A DNA stretch of 64,000 nt, from the NCBI RefSeq assembly GCF_016765795.1, contig NZ_JAESVP010000002.1, positions 62,001 through 126,000 of the forward strand. The letters are read 5' to 3'. Origin of the DNA: Fuscibacter oryzae. GTDB taxonomy: Bacteria; Pseudomonadota; Alphaproteobacteria; Rhodobacterales; Rhodobacteraceae. Shown here piece by piece: positions 16,905 to 24,915 of this stretch. A model generated the notes under the pieces. That model did no database searches. It was not told the origin of the DNA and worked only from the letters and a program-made list of their open reading frames with translations. The translations under genes and the position numbers were made by a program. The stretch's first letter is position 1; the number at the start of each line of letters is the position of its first letter.

Positions 16905-18029
16905 GTGTCTGATTCCTCTTCTCTCAATCGCCGCAGCTTTCTCAAACGCTCGGCCGCTGGCATGGGCGCATTGGCTGCGCCTGCGCTGATCTCGTCCAAG
17001 GCGCTGGCCTCTTCGGGCGAAATCAACTTCACCGGCTGGGCTGGCTATCCCAAGCTGTCCGAAGTCGTCTTCCCGGCCTTCACCGCTGCTACCGGCATCA
17101 AGGTGAATTTTACCGAACTGCCTGATCAGGATGCCATGTTCGCCCAAGCCAAGGTGGCGATCGAGGCAGGCGGCATCGACGTGATCGAGCCGACCATCGA
17201 CCGTTGGGGCGGCTGGAACTCGAACGGCCTGTTGCAGCCGTTCGACGAATCCAAGCTGGCAATGGCCAACTATCTGCCCGGTCTCGCCGATGGCGCAGCC
17301 GGTGAGCGCAGCCGCAAGGATGGCGCGCTGTACTACGTTCCGTCGAACTGGGGCACCGAGTCGCTGGTGGCCAAGGAGAGCGACGCCAAACTTTCTACCC
17401 CACCCTCACTGGGCGACCTGTTCAACCCGGATAACCAGGTTGTGGTGCGCCCGCACTCGACTCTGGCTGCCATGGGCCGCTGGCTGGATGCACAGGGTAA
17501 GCTGCCCTTCCCGTGGATGGACGGCTATACCGACATGGACAAGATGGTCCAGCTTTGGGACATCGCGCTGGCCGAAGCCATCAAGGCCAAGGGCAACGTG
17601 GTTCAGTTCTGGTCGGGTGAAAACGAGGCCAACGCCGGCTTTACCGCCAATGGCGCGACGCTGGGCCTGAACTGGGATTCGACCGGCTACAACCTGCGCA
17701 AGGACGGCTACAAGTATCTTGCCCCGGTCGAAGGCGCCTTTGCCTGGCATCAGGGTTTTGTGCTGATGAAGAACGCCGTCAACGTCGAACAGGCGCATGA
17801 GTTCGTCAAGTTCGTCTCGACGCCCGAAGGGGCCGCAGGCTGGGCGACTGCCTTCTCGTCGAACCCGGTGGCCAAGGGTGCGGGCGACCTGCTCGACCCG
17901 GAAGTGTCGGCCTATTACAATGGCACCTTCAATGACGATGCGCTGAAAGCCCTGTGGTGGTGGCCTGACCAGTCGGCCGATTTCATCGCCAAGCGCGGTG
18001 AATACGCCGACAAGTACAAGTCTGCCTGA
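16905..18029 (+). CDS. Extracellular solute-binding protein, spermidine/putrescine type (PotD/PotF-like)
   Basis: A 374-residue periplasmic binding protein of a polyamine-type ABC importer. It has a twin-arginine signal (NRRSFLKRSAAGMGALAAPA) with probable cleavage after SKALA (about residue 35). The mature protein opens with EINFTGWAGYPKLSEVVFPA, like PotD family members, and continues with DVIEPTIDRWGGWNSNG and NWGTESLVAKESD. The acidic ligand residues cannot be assigned securely by eye. It is first in the operon, ahead of the ATPase and two permeases, with a strong terminator-like hairpin directly after it that would raise its level over the membrane parts. Substrate is inferred from family: putrescine, spermidine or a related amine. 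Confidence 0.9.
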   Translation: MSDSSSLNRRSFLKRSAAGMGALAAPALISSKALASSGEINFTGWAGYPKLSEVVFPAFTAATGIKVNFTELPDQDAMFAQAKVAIEAGGIDVIEPTIDRWGGWNSNGLLQPFDESKLAMANYLPGLADGAAGERSRKDGALYYVPSNWGTESLVAKESDAKLSTPPSLGDLFNPDNQVVVRPHSTLAAMGRWLDAQGKLPFPWMDGYTDMDKMVQLWDIALAEAIKAKGNVVQFWSGENEANAGFTANGATLGLNWDSTGYNLRKDGYKYLAPVEGAFAWHQGFVLMKNAVNVEQAHEFVKFVSTPEGAAGWATAFSSNPVAKGAGDLLDPEVSAYYNGTFNDDALKALWWWPDQSADFIAKRGEYADKYKSA

Positions 18030-18047
18030 TCGGCCCCACAACCAATG

Positions 18048-18078
18048 CGCGCCGGGCCCCTGTGGCCCGGCGCGTTTT
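18048..18078 (+). terminator. Intercistronic terminator/attenuator after the binding-protein gene
   Basis: cgcgccgggcc (18048-18058) pairs perfectly with ggcccggcgcg (18064-18074); the loop is cctgt and a tttt tail follows. An 11-base GC stem plus T-run is a good Rho-independent terminator. It sits between the binding-protein and ATPase genes and probably lets only part of transcription through. Confidence 0.8.
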
Positions 18079-18198
18079 ATTGCGGCCGGGCTGCGGCTGG
18101 ACGAATGAAGCGTGCTGAACTGGCTATAGCCATTGCGCGATCCAACGGTTCCGCTAGGCTTTCAACAACAACAAAAATGACAGGGGGAAGACGGTCCT

Positions 18199-19284
18199 AT
18201 GAGTGCGGGGATTGATCTTGAAAACGTCTGCTGCGATTTCGGCAGCTTTCGCGCGGTGGATAATGCCAATGTCTCGATCAAGCCGGGCGAGTTCTTCTCG
18301 TTCCTCGGGCCATCGGGCTGTGGCAAGACCACAATCCTGCGGATGATCTCGGGCTTTACCGAGCCGACGCAGGGTGCCATTCGCATTGGCGGCAAGGATG
18401 TGCGGGGCTTGCGCCCGAACCAGCGGCCCACGGCGCTGATCTTTCAGAATCTGGCGCTGTTTCCACTGATGCCGATCTGGGAAAACATAAGTTTCGGGCT
18501 GGAGGTGCGCGGGGTAGACAAAGCCACGCGGCGCAAGAAGGCGGAAGAGCTGCTGGAACTGGTGGAGCTGCCCGGTGCGGCCGACAAGATGGTCAGCCAG
18601 CTTTCCGGCGGGCAAAAGCAGCGGGTGGCGATTGCGCGCGCGCTGGCGGTGGAACCGGCGGTGATGCTGCTGGATGAACCGCTGTCGGCCCTTGACCTGA
18701 AGCTGCGTCAGCACATGCGCGCGGAACTGCGCAGCATTCAAAAGCGCACCGGGGTGACCTTCATCTACATCACCCACGATCAGGGCGAGGCTCTGGCCAT
18801 GTCGGATCGTGTGGGCGTCATGTCTCAGGGCCGCATTCAGCAGATCGCCGATCCGCGCGACATCTACAACAACCCCGTCAACGGCTTTGTGGCCGGTTTC
18901 GTGGGGGAAAACAACGTCTTCACCGGCTCGGTGCGCAACCCGGCCACGGGCATGGCGGGGTATGAGACCAAGCTGGGCACCTTCCGCGCCCGGCTCGGCG
19001 AACTGGCCAGCGGCGAGAATGTAAAGCTGTATGTCCGCCCGGAACACACGCTTTTGTCGGAAACCGCCGCCGCCGAAAACTCGGTGCCGGTCACCATTTC
19101 CGAAGTGTCGTTCGAGGGCGCCTTCATCGCCGTGCATGGGGTTGCTGAAAACGGCCAAACCCTGGTGGCCGAGATTCGCAACGACGGTTCGGCCACGGTG
19201 CCAGCCAATGGCTCGCAGATGTTCATGCAGTTCGATCCGGCGCGGGCGGCCATTCTGCCCGACGCAGCCGTTGCGAAAGGGTAA
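18199..19284 (+). CDS. ABC transporter ATP-binding protein, polyamine type (PotA/PotG-like)
   Basis: A 361-residue ATPase that powers the importer. Walker A is FLGPSGCGKTTILRM (residues 36-49), the signature is SQLSGGQKQRVAIARALA (about 133-150), Walker B is VMLLDEPLSALD (about 155-166) and the H-loop is YITHDQGEALAMSD. The C-terminal 110 residues form the TOBE/OB-fold domain of the CUT/polyamine class (VKLYVRPEHTLLSE). It precedes the first permease by 3 bases (stop at 19284, ATG at 19288). The start is supported by aggggga upstream. Confidence 0.95.
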   Translation: MSAGIDLENVCCDFGSFRAVDNANVSIKPGEFFSFLGPSGCGKTTILRMISGFTEPTQGAIRIGGKDVRGLRPNQRPTALIFQNLALFPLMPIWENISFGLEVRGVDKATRRKKAEELLELVELPGAADKMVSQLSGGQKQRVAIARALAVEPAVMLLDEPLSALDLKLRQHMRAELRSIQKRTGVTFIYITHDQGEALAMSDRVGVMSQGRIQQIADPRDIYNNPVNGFVAGFVGENNVFTGSVRNPATGMAGYETKLGTFRARLGELASGENVKLYVRPEHTLLSETAAAENSVPVTISEVSFEGAFIAVHGVAENGQTLVAEIRNDGSATVPANGSQMFMQFDPARAAILPDAAVAKG

Positions 19285-19287
19285 GCG

Positions 19288-20223
19288 ATGGAGGATCTTT
19301 TCCGCCGCTATGGCCACACCCTGACCTTTGCCTTCATGGCGCTTGTTGCCTTCTGGCTGCTGGCGCTGGTGATCCTGCCGAACCTGACGCTGTTCGAGGC
19401 ATCGTTCCGGCCCTATCTGCCGGTAACGGAAATTGGCGGGCCAAAGGATACCTATTCGCTGGATAACTATGCGAAATTCCTGCGCAATCCGTCGCCGTGG
19501 AATGTATTCGGCATCGAGTTGCAGGCACCGCTGAACGTCAAGACCTTCCTGTCCACGATCTTCTATTCGACGATTGCAACCTTCATCACCTTCGCACTCA
19601 GCTATCCCTTGGCCTATTATCTGGCCAAGGTGGTGCAGCCGAAATCGCTGCCGACGATGATCTTGCTGCTGTTCATCCCCCTCTGGGTGTCAGAGGCGCT
19701 GCGGGCCTTTGCCTGGTACATCATCCTGACTTTCAACGGCCCGCTGAATGCGGTTCTGGTGGGGATCGGGTTGCTGGAAAAGCCGATCCGCTGGCAGCAG
19801 GGGGTGCTGACCGGATATGACGCCGTGGTGATCGGTCTGGTCTATTCCTATGTGCTGTTCATGATGTTCCCGATCTATGGCTCGATCCAGTCGCTGGACC
19901 GCAACCAGATTGAGGCCTCGGAAGATCTGGGTGCCAAGTGGTGGCAAACGCATTGGCGGGTGATCCTGCCCCATGCCAAGCCGGGCATCGCCTCTGGCTC
20001 GGTCATGGTATTCATGCTGTCAGCAGGCTCGCTGCTGGTGCCCTCGGTGCTGGGGTCCACCAATTCCAACTGGTTCACCCAGACCATCCAGCAATGGATG
20101 CTGGAAAGCCAGGACTGGAATACGGGCGCTGCCTATTCCTTCCTGTACATCCTGCTTTGCACGGTTGTCGTGGCCTTGGCCATGTGGCTGTTCAAGGTCA
20201 AGCTGTCCGATATCGCGAAATAA
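19288..20223 (+). CDS. ABC transporter permease, polyamine type (PotB/PotH-like)
   Basis: A 311-residue inner-membrane permease. It has a first helix at residues 12-33 (FAFMALVAFWLLALVILPNL), a long periplasmic segment, and then about five more helices. The EAA loop that contacts the ATPase is EASEDLGAKWWQTHWRVILP (about residues 210-229). The C-terminus is hydrophobic (LLCTVVVALAMWLFKVKLSD). Order and near-zero spacing to the ATPase and the next permease show a single transporter operon. Confidence 0.94.
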   Translation: MEDLFRRYGHTLTFAFMALVAFWLLALVILPNLTLFEASFRPYLPVTEIGGPKDTYSLDNYAKFLRNPSPWNVFGIELQAPLNVKTFLSTIFYSTIATFITFALSYPLAYYLAKVVQPKSLPTMILLLFIPLWVSEALRAFAWYIILTFNGPLNAVLVGIGLLEKPIRWQQGVLTGYDAVVIGLVYSYVLFMMFPIYGSIQSLDRNQIEASEDLGAKWWQTHWRVILPHAKPGIASGSVMVFMLSAGSLLVPSVLGSTNSNWFTQTIQQWMLESQDWNTGAAYSFLYILLCTVVVALAMWLFKVKLSDIAK

Positions 20224-20235
20224 GGGGGCGGGATC

Positions 20236-21072
20236 ATGCACAAGACGCGCAACTTCCTGTTCAACCTCTATTTCGGGTTGTTCCTGCTGTATCTGTTCCT
20301 GCCGCTGGCCATCATGGGCGGGGCGGCGTTCAACAACAACAAACTGCCCTCGGTCTATCCGTGGAAGGGCTTTACCATGACCTGGTTCCAGCAATTGCTG
20401 GCCGATCAGGTGATGTGGACCTCGTTCCGCAACACCATTCTGGTGGCGCTGGCGGTTGTGGTCATTGCCGTGCCGATCGGGGCGGCGGCGGCGATCCTGA
20501 TCAACTCTATCTCTGGTCGGGTCAGGGCGGCACTTTATGGGCTGATGGTGGCGCCCATTCTGATGCCGGGGGCGGTGATCGGCATTTCGACGCTGCTGTT
20601 CTGGAACAAGGCCAGTATCCCGCCGGGCCTGCATCTGTCGGTTCTGGGGCAGGTCAGCTATATCGCGGCCTTTGTGATGTTGCTGGTTCTGGCGCGGTTG
20701 CAAAGTTTTGATTCGTCTCTGGAAGAAGCAGCGCTGGACCTTGGCGCAAGCCATGCCCAGGTGGTGCGGCGCATTCTGTTGCCGCATCTTTACCCCGCAT
20801 TGGGGGCAGGGGCGGCGATTGCCTTTTTCCAGTCGATCGAGAACTTCAACGTCACGCTGTTCACCCGCGGCACCTCGAACACGCTGACGGTCTATGTGTT
20901 CTCCAAGGTCCGGTCTGGCATCACCCCCACGATCAACGCGCTGGCGCTGTTGCTGATCCTTATGACGCTGGTCATGGCGACGGTATATGAGGTGCGCCGC
21001 CGCCGTCTGGCCAAGGTCGAGGCCGCCAGAGAGGCCGAAGGCCGCAGGGCCGCCGCGCTGGAAGAGTTGTAA
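20236..21072 (+). CDS. ABC transporter permease, polyamine type (PotC/PotI-like)
   Basis: A 278-residue second permease, forming a heterodimer with the preceding protein. Six helices are predicted by eye, beginning NLYFGLFLLYLFLPLAIMGG. The EAA loop is LEEAALDLGASHAQVVRRIL (about residues 162-181). Residues 250-278 form a charged cytoplasmic tail (VRRRRLAKVEAAREAEGRRA) that is helical and Ala/Glu rich. It is last in the operon and is followed 4 bases later by a bidirectional terminator. Confidence 0.94.
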   Translation: MHKTRNFLFNLYFGLFLLYLFLPLAIMGGAAFNNNKLPSVYPWKGFTMTWFQQLLADQVMWTSFRNTILVALAVVVIAVPIGAAAAILINSISGRVRAALYGLMVAPILMPGAVIGISTLLFWNKASIPPGLHLSVLGQVSYIAAFVMLLVLARLQSFDSSLEEAALDLGASHAQVVRRILLPHLYPALGAGAAIAFFQSIENFNVTLFTRGTSNTLTVYVFSKVRSGITPTINALALLLILMTLVMATVYEVRRRRLAKVEAAREAEGRRAAALEEL

Positions 21073-21075
21073 GAG

Positions 21076-21105
21076 AAAAGGCCCGGAGGAAACTTCGGGC
21101 CTTTT
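21076..21105. terminator. Bidirectional terminator between the ABC operon and the DUF1638 gene
   Basis: aaaaggcccg (21076-21085) pairs with cgggcctttt (21096-21105); the stem extends inward over aag/ctt to a gaaa-type loop. A- and T-runs on both sides allow termination of the permease transcript and of the minus-strand DUF1638 transcript that ends at 21140. Confidence 0.85.
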
Positions 21106-21139
21106 CAATCCAACCAGATGCGTTCGAAGAAATTTGGCC

Positions 21140-21775
21140 TTACCCTGCCGCCTGCGCGATAAAGGGGGCAAGGTCGCCGTATCCGGTAAACCGCCGTTCA
21201 AAGGCCAGTCCCAGCCGCGCCGCGCAGTCCTGCGCCTTGGCGTCCAGCGCCGGATCATTGGTCTGCGCCTGATAGACCAGCTTTTCATAATTGCCGAACA
21301 TCATCGGGATCAGTTCGGGGTGCCGGTCAAAGCCCATGGGTTTCCAGACAAAGGCATCGAATTGGCGCACCAGAAAGTCGGTCAGGTAAAAGGCGGTGAA
21401 TTCATCGGGGTGGGCGGCAAAGGCGTCGTTGCCTTCAAAGAACGAATAGCAATGCGGCCCGGCGATCATCTGCACACCCAGCGCATCGCAGGCGACCTGC
21501 AACTGCCCGCCGGTGCCGCAATCGGCGTAAAGGACATGGATCGCGTCATAGTCATCGCGGCGCTGCGCCACGGTTTCCTTGACTGCTTCGGTTATCTTAT
21601 CGGGGTAAAGATGCAACTTGGCGGGCAGGCATTGCAGATCAAGATGGGTCCAGCCATTGGCGCGGATCACGGCCAGCACCTCATGCGCCAAGGCACCGCA
21701 GGCCAGCAACAGCACGCGGCCCTTGTGGCTGGCGTCGAGACCCGTCTCGGTCAGCTCGACGTCGCTTAGCGCCAC
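21140..21775 (-). CDS. DUF1638 domain-containing protein
   Basis: A 211-residue cytoplasmic protein of the DUF1638 family, which is often encoded near corrinoid-dependent methyltransferase genes; its biochemical role is not established. Family features are GRVLLLACGALAHEVLAVIR at the start, LPAKLHLYPDKITEAV (about residues 50-65), VLYADCGTGGQL, MIAGPHCYSFFEG and the MGFDRHPELIPMMFGNYEKL block. Several conserved Cys and His residues (CGALAHE, ADCGTGG, GPHCYSF) suggest a metal or cofactor site. It overlaps the small upstream membrane-peptide gene by 10 bases. A corrinoid protein lies about 1.1 kb upstream on the same strand; no MttB-type methyltransferase or reactivase is in the window. Confidence 0.85.
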   Translation of the reverse strand: MALSDVELTETGLDASHKGRVLLLACGALAHEVLAVIRANGWTHLDLQCLPAKLHLYPDKITEAVKETVAQRRDDYDAIHVLYADCGTGGQLQVACDALGVQMIAGPHCYSFFEGNDAFAAHPDEFTAFYLTDFLVRQFDAFVWKPMGFDRHPELIPMMFGNYEKLVYQAQTNDPALDAKAQDCAARLGLAFERRFTGYGDLAPFIAQAAG

Positions 21776-21921
21776 GCAAGACCCCGGACGACGGCGGCCA
21801 GACCCAGCGCACCAAAGGCCAGCCAGATCAGCGGCAGGCCAAGGCTGTGAGCCAAGACAAGCGTCACGCCAGCCAAAGCGATGACGCCAAGGAGCAGGGC
21901 AAGGAAATGGGGCAGGGGCAT
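21766..21921 (-). CDS. Small hydrophobic membrane protein (51 aa)
   Basis: A short protein with two hydrophobic stretches (FLALLLGVIALAGVTLVLAH and LIWLAFGALGLAAVV) that would form one hairpin in the inner membrane. I place the start at the ATG at 21921 because aggagg lies seven bases upstream; the longer frame to 21984 runs into a basic, unlikely N-terminus. Its 3' end overlaps the DUF1638 start by 10 bases, so the two are translationally coupled. Function is unknown; it could anchor or accompany the DUF1638 protein. Confidence 0.65.
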   Translation of the reverse strand: MPLPHFLALLLGVIALAGVTLVLAHSLGLPLIWLAFGALGLAAVVRGLAWR

Positions 21922-21971
21922 TTTGGTCCTCCTGCCCCTAATCTGGGACTTTAAGAGGCGCTTGCCAAGCC

Positions 21972-22811
21972 TCATAGCGCCCATTTGAAGCCTTCGAACG
22001 TCTCATTCCCGTCATAACCGAAATGGCGCTGCTGCGATTTGGTGAAAAGTTTGCGGCCGCGAAAGCGGATGGCGTAAAGCCATTCGATCTGTTGCAGGTT
22101 CTCGCAGCCACTGATGCTGCCATCCGGCTCGAAAACATCGATTCCCTCATCGGCATGTTCACCGGCATAGGTATCTTGCTCGCCGTGCAGGATCATCGGC
22201 GCGCCGATCTTGCTGTTGACGAACATTTGCACATCGCGGAACGCCGGGCTGCGGGAATGTTTCTGGCCCGACAGGATTTCGAACACGGCCACATTCTCGC
22301 TGCGCGCGGTGGCCGGAACGATGCCGTAAAGGTCAAAGTCGCCGTGAACGTATTTGCCCGCCGTCAGCAGGCTGCTGGTGGACAGTTTCACACAGCCATA
22401 GCGCGGGCTGCCGGGTGTCAAATCGACGAAATACTGCATGCCGCCGGGAATATAGGTCAGCTCCTGCTGCCCTTCCCAGGTGCGCACGGCGTCATGGATG
22501 TGGCCCATGCTGAACCTGGCCCATTCATCCAGCGCCTTTTGGTATTTCTTGTCAGTGGCATAGGCCGCCTGACCCAGAACGGTCGGGTCCACCACCAGCC
22601 CGGCACAGTCGATCTGACCATAGGTTTCGTGGGTGACCGGGTTATCCGCCGTCTTGGCCTTGCAGTCGATCCGCTTCGGGACGCAATCCTTGTCGCCGAT
22701 AAAGCGCAGCGAGGACAGGTTGGTGCGGCGCACCAGAATGAAGACGTTGAAATGGCGGGCTGCGGCCTGAAAGATGCGGGCATGGCCGGGAAGCATGGCA
22801 ACGGTGGACAT
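21972..22811 (-). CDS. Edema factor/CyaA/ExoY-like nucleotidyl cyclase domain protein
   Basis: A 279-residue protein whose core resembles the class II (anthrax edema factor, CyaA, ExoY) cyclase catalytic domain. From Arg29 to Asp56 it aligns without gaps to edema factor Arg329-Asp356: Arg29 matches Arg329, Lys46 matches Lys346, Lys53 matches Lys353, and Lys51 stands where the catalytic His351 is. The metal-binding pair DxD is in HGDFDLYGIVP (Asp158, Asp160; edema factor Asp491/Asp493), and HGEQ (His209-Gln212) matches the HGTEQ motif. No signal peptide, host-activator domain or export signal is visible. I start at the Met at 22811; the longer frame reads through a terminator. It has its own short leader between that terminator and the start. 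The product (cAMP, cGMP or other) cannot be told from sequence. Confidence 0.72.
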   Translation of the reverse strand: MSTVAMLPGHARIFQAAARHFNVFILVRRTNLSSLRFIGDKDCVPKRIDCKAKTADNPVTHETYGQIDCAGLVVDPTVLGQAAYATDKKYQKALDEWARFSMGHIHDAVRTWEGQQELTYIPGGMQYFVDLTPGSPRYGCVKLSTSSLLTAGKYVHGDFDLYGIVPATARSENVAVFEILSGQKHSRSPAFRDVQMFVNSKIGAPMILHGEQDTYAGEHADEGIDVFEPDGSISGCENLQQIEWLYAIRFRGRKLFTKSQQRHFGYDGNETFEGFKWAL

Positions 22812-22864
22812 CGCAAAATCCTGAATGAACCCGCTTATTCTGCCACATCGCAGGCCCCGCGCAA

Positions 22865-22899
22865 GCAAAAGCCCCGAAGCGGCGCTTCGGGGCTTTTGC
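22865..22899 (-). terminator. Terminator after the corrinoid protein gene
   Basis: A perfect 16-base stem, gcaaaagccccgaagc (22865-22880) with gcttcggggcttttgc (22884-22899), and a 3-base loop. It begins 17 bases after the corrinoid gene stop on the minus strand. It separates that gene from the cyclase-like gene, which starts only 54 bases further on. Confidence 0.85.
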
Positions 22900-22915
22900 A
22901 GATCTGTCAGGCGGT

Positions 22916-23614
22916 TCAGCCGTTCATCTGGTTGTGCTTGCGCGCAACCCAGCTTTTCGCGGTTTCCACCGCAACGGCGGCATCGCGGCAATAGGCATCG
23001 GCACCGATCGCCTTGCTGAACTCTTCATTCAGCGGCGCGCCACCGACCAGCACGATATAGTCTTCGCGCAGGCCCTTTTCCTTCATCGTGTCGATCACGA
23101 CCTTCATATAGGGCATCGTGGTGGTCAGCAGGGCCGACATGCCCAGAATATCGGGCTTTTCGGTTTCCAGCGCCTCAAGATACTTTTCGACCGAATTGTT
23201 GATGCCCAGATCCAGCACCTCAAAACCCGCGCCTTCCATCATCATGGCGACAAGGTTCTTGCCGATATCGTGGATGTCGCCCTTGACGGTGCCGATGACC
23301 ATCTTGCCCATGCGCGGCGCGCCGGTTTCAGCCAGCAGCGGCTTGAGGATCGCCATCCCAGCCTTCATCGCGTTGGCGGCCAGCAGCACTTCGGGCACGA
23401 ACAGGATGCCGTCGCGGAAGTCTGCACCAACAATCGTCATGCCGGCGACCAGCGCCTTGGTCAGAACGTCATAGGGCGTCCAGCCGCGCTCCAGCAGAAT
23501 TTCGACACCCTCTTCGATCTCTTCCTTGAGACCGTCGTACAGGTCGTCGTGCATCTGAAGCACAAGCTCGTCGTCGGAAAGTTCCGAGAGGATGATTTCG
23601 TCGTCGTCAGCCAT
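22916..23614 (-). CDS. Corrinoid (B12-binding) protein of methyltransferase systems
   Basis: A 232-residue MtbC/MttC-like corrinoid protein, which carries the methyl group between a substrate methyltransferase and THF or another acceptor. The N-terminal helical cap (residues 15-95, with FVPEVLLAANAMKAGMAILK) is followed by a Rossmann-like B12 domain with GTVKGDIHDIGKN, where His115 is the lower axial Co ligand. The later SALLTTTMPYMK and VGGAPLNEEFSKAIGADAYC blocks complete the cobalamin site. A gaggag site precedes the ATG. Partner methyltransferase and reactivation genes are absent nearby. Together with DUF1638 it points to methylated amine or betaine demethylation; the substrate is unknown. 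Confidence 0.92.
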   Translation of the reverse strand: MADDDEIILSELSDDELVLQMHDDLYDGLKEEIEEGVEILLERGWTPYDVLTKALVAGMTIVGADFRDGILFVPEVLLAANAMKAGMAILKPLLAETGAPRMGKMVIGTVKGDIHDIGKNLVAMMMEGAGFEVLDLGINNSVEKYLEALETEKPDILGMSALLTTTMPYMKVVIDTMKEKGLREDYIVLVGGAPLNEEFSKAIGADAYCRDAAVAVETAKSWVARKHNQMNG

Positions 23615-23766
23615 CTGTGTGCTCCTCGGGCAGTTGCCGTAGGTAGTGGGGCCAAAGCCCGGTGCGGACTTTGCGATTTACGACATTGCCTGAATGGAAG
23701 CCGACAGCAAGAGGGGGTGAATATAAAAGCTGTTGCGATGTTCGTGAAATGTTCTATTTATTTGAC

Positions 23767-24855
23767 ATGCAGGATAAACGCGAAACCCTTTTGCCGGGGC
23801 AGCGGGCCAAGGCGCGCGGTGCGCTGGAAAATGCCACGGGGCGGTACGAGGGCAGCACCCGCACCGCCTTTGACGACGGTTGGGAGATGGCGGAGACCGA
23901 CCGCCTGATCAAAACCGAAGTGCGGGCAGAGGTGGCGCGGTCTGCCATCACCTACAACACATCGCCCGACATTCCGTTTGACCGCTCGATCAATCCCTAT
24001 CGGGGGTGTGAACATGGTTGCATCTATTGCTTTGCCCGGCCGACGCATGCCTATCTTAACCTGTCGCCGGGGCTGGATTTTGAAACCCGGCTTATTGCGC
24101 GCCCCGGCCTTGGCAAAGTGCTGGAGCGCGAGCTGCGGGCGAAATCCTATGCGGTGGATGTGATCGCCATCGGCACCAACACCGACCCCTATCAGCCGTG
24201 TGAGGCCGAGTGGCGCGTGATGCGCGAAGTGGTTCAGGTGCTGTCGGATTTCAACCATCCGCTGGCCATCGTGACCAAGGGCACCCTGATCGAACGTGAT
24301 CTGGACCTCCTTGCGCCGATGGCCGCCAAGGGGCTGCTCAGGGTGGGCGTGTCGGTTACGACGCTAGACCCTGCGCTGTCGCGCAAGATGGAGCCGCGCG
24401 CACCCGCCCCGGCGCGGCGGTTGCAGGTGATCCGCAGGTTGGTGGCGGCGGGTGTGCCGGTGCGGGCGATGGTGGCCCCCGTCGTGCCCGGTCTGACCGA
24501 TCATGAGCTGGAGCCGCTGTTGCAGGCCGTGGCGGACGCGGGCGCGAGCGGCGCCAGCTATATCTCTTTGCGCCTGCCGATGGAGGTGTCGCCCCTGTTT
24601 CAGGACTGGCTGGCCGAGCATTTCCCCGACCGGGCCGCCAAGGTCATGGGCCGGGTACGCGAATTGCACGGCGGCAAGGATTACGATGCTCGCTGGGGGC
24701 ACCGCTTTCGTGGGCAGGGGATCTGGGCCGACCTGATGCGCCAGCGCTTTGCCAAGGCGGCGGCGCGGCTGGGCCTGTTGCGTGACATGCCGCCCTTGCG
24801 GCGCGACCTGTTTCAGCCACCGCCGCGTGCGGGGCACCAGTTCACCTTGTTCTGA
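23767..24855 (+). CDS. PA0069-type radical SAM protein
   Basis: A 362-residue radical SAM protein. The cluster-binding motif CEHGCIYC (Cys81, Cys85, Cys88) is followed by FARPTHAYLNLSPGLDF, and SAM-domain segments DVIAIGTNTDPYQPCE and HPLAIVTKGTLIERD follow. It resembles the SplB-like PA0069/Rv2578c family, whose substrate is not known. I start at the ATG at 23767 (MQDKRETLLPGQRAKARG) since the frame upstream is not family-like. The divergent corrinoid gene starts 152 bases away. No ribosome-binding site is strong here. Confidence 0.9.
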   Translation: MQDKRETLLPGQRAKARGALENATGRYEGSTRTAFDDGWEMAETDRLIKTEVRAEVARSAITYNTSPDIPFDRSINPYRGCEHGCIYCFARPTHAYLNLSPGLDFETRLIARPGLGKVLERELRAKSYAVDVIAIGTNTDPYQPCEAEWRVMREVVQVLSDFNHPLAIVTKGTLIERDLDLLAPMAAKGLLRVGVSVTTLDPALSRKMEPRAPAPARRLQVIRRLVAAGVPVRAMVAPVVPGLTDHELEPLLQAVADAGASGASYISLRLPMEVSPLFQDWLAEHFPDRAAKVMGRVRELHGGKDYDARWGHRFRGQGIWADLMRQRFAKAAARLGLLRDMPPLRRDLFQPPPRAGHQFTLF

Positions 24856-24915
24856 CCGGCGGGCTTGCATCGCTGTCGCAGGATTGCAAGGCTGGGCAAG
24901 GTTTTGGAGGGTCCG

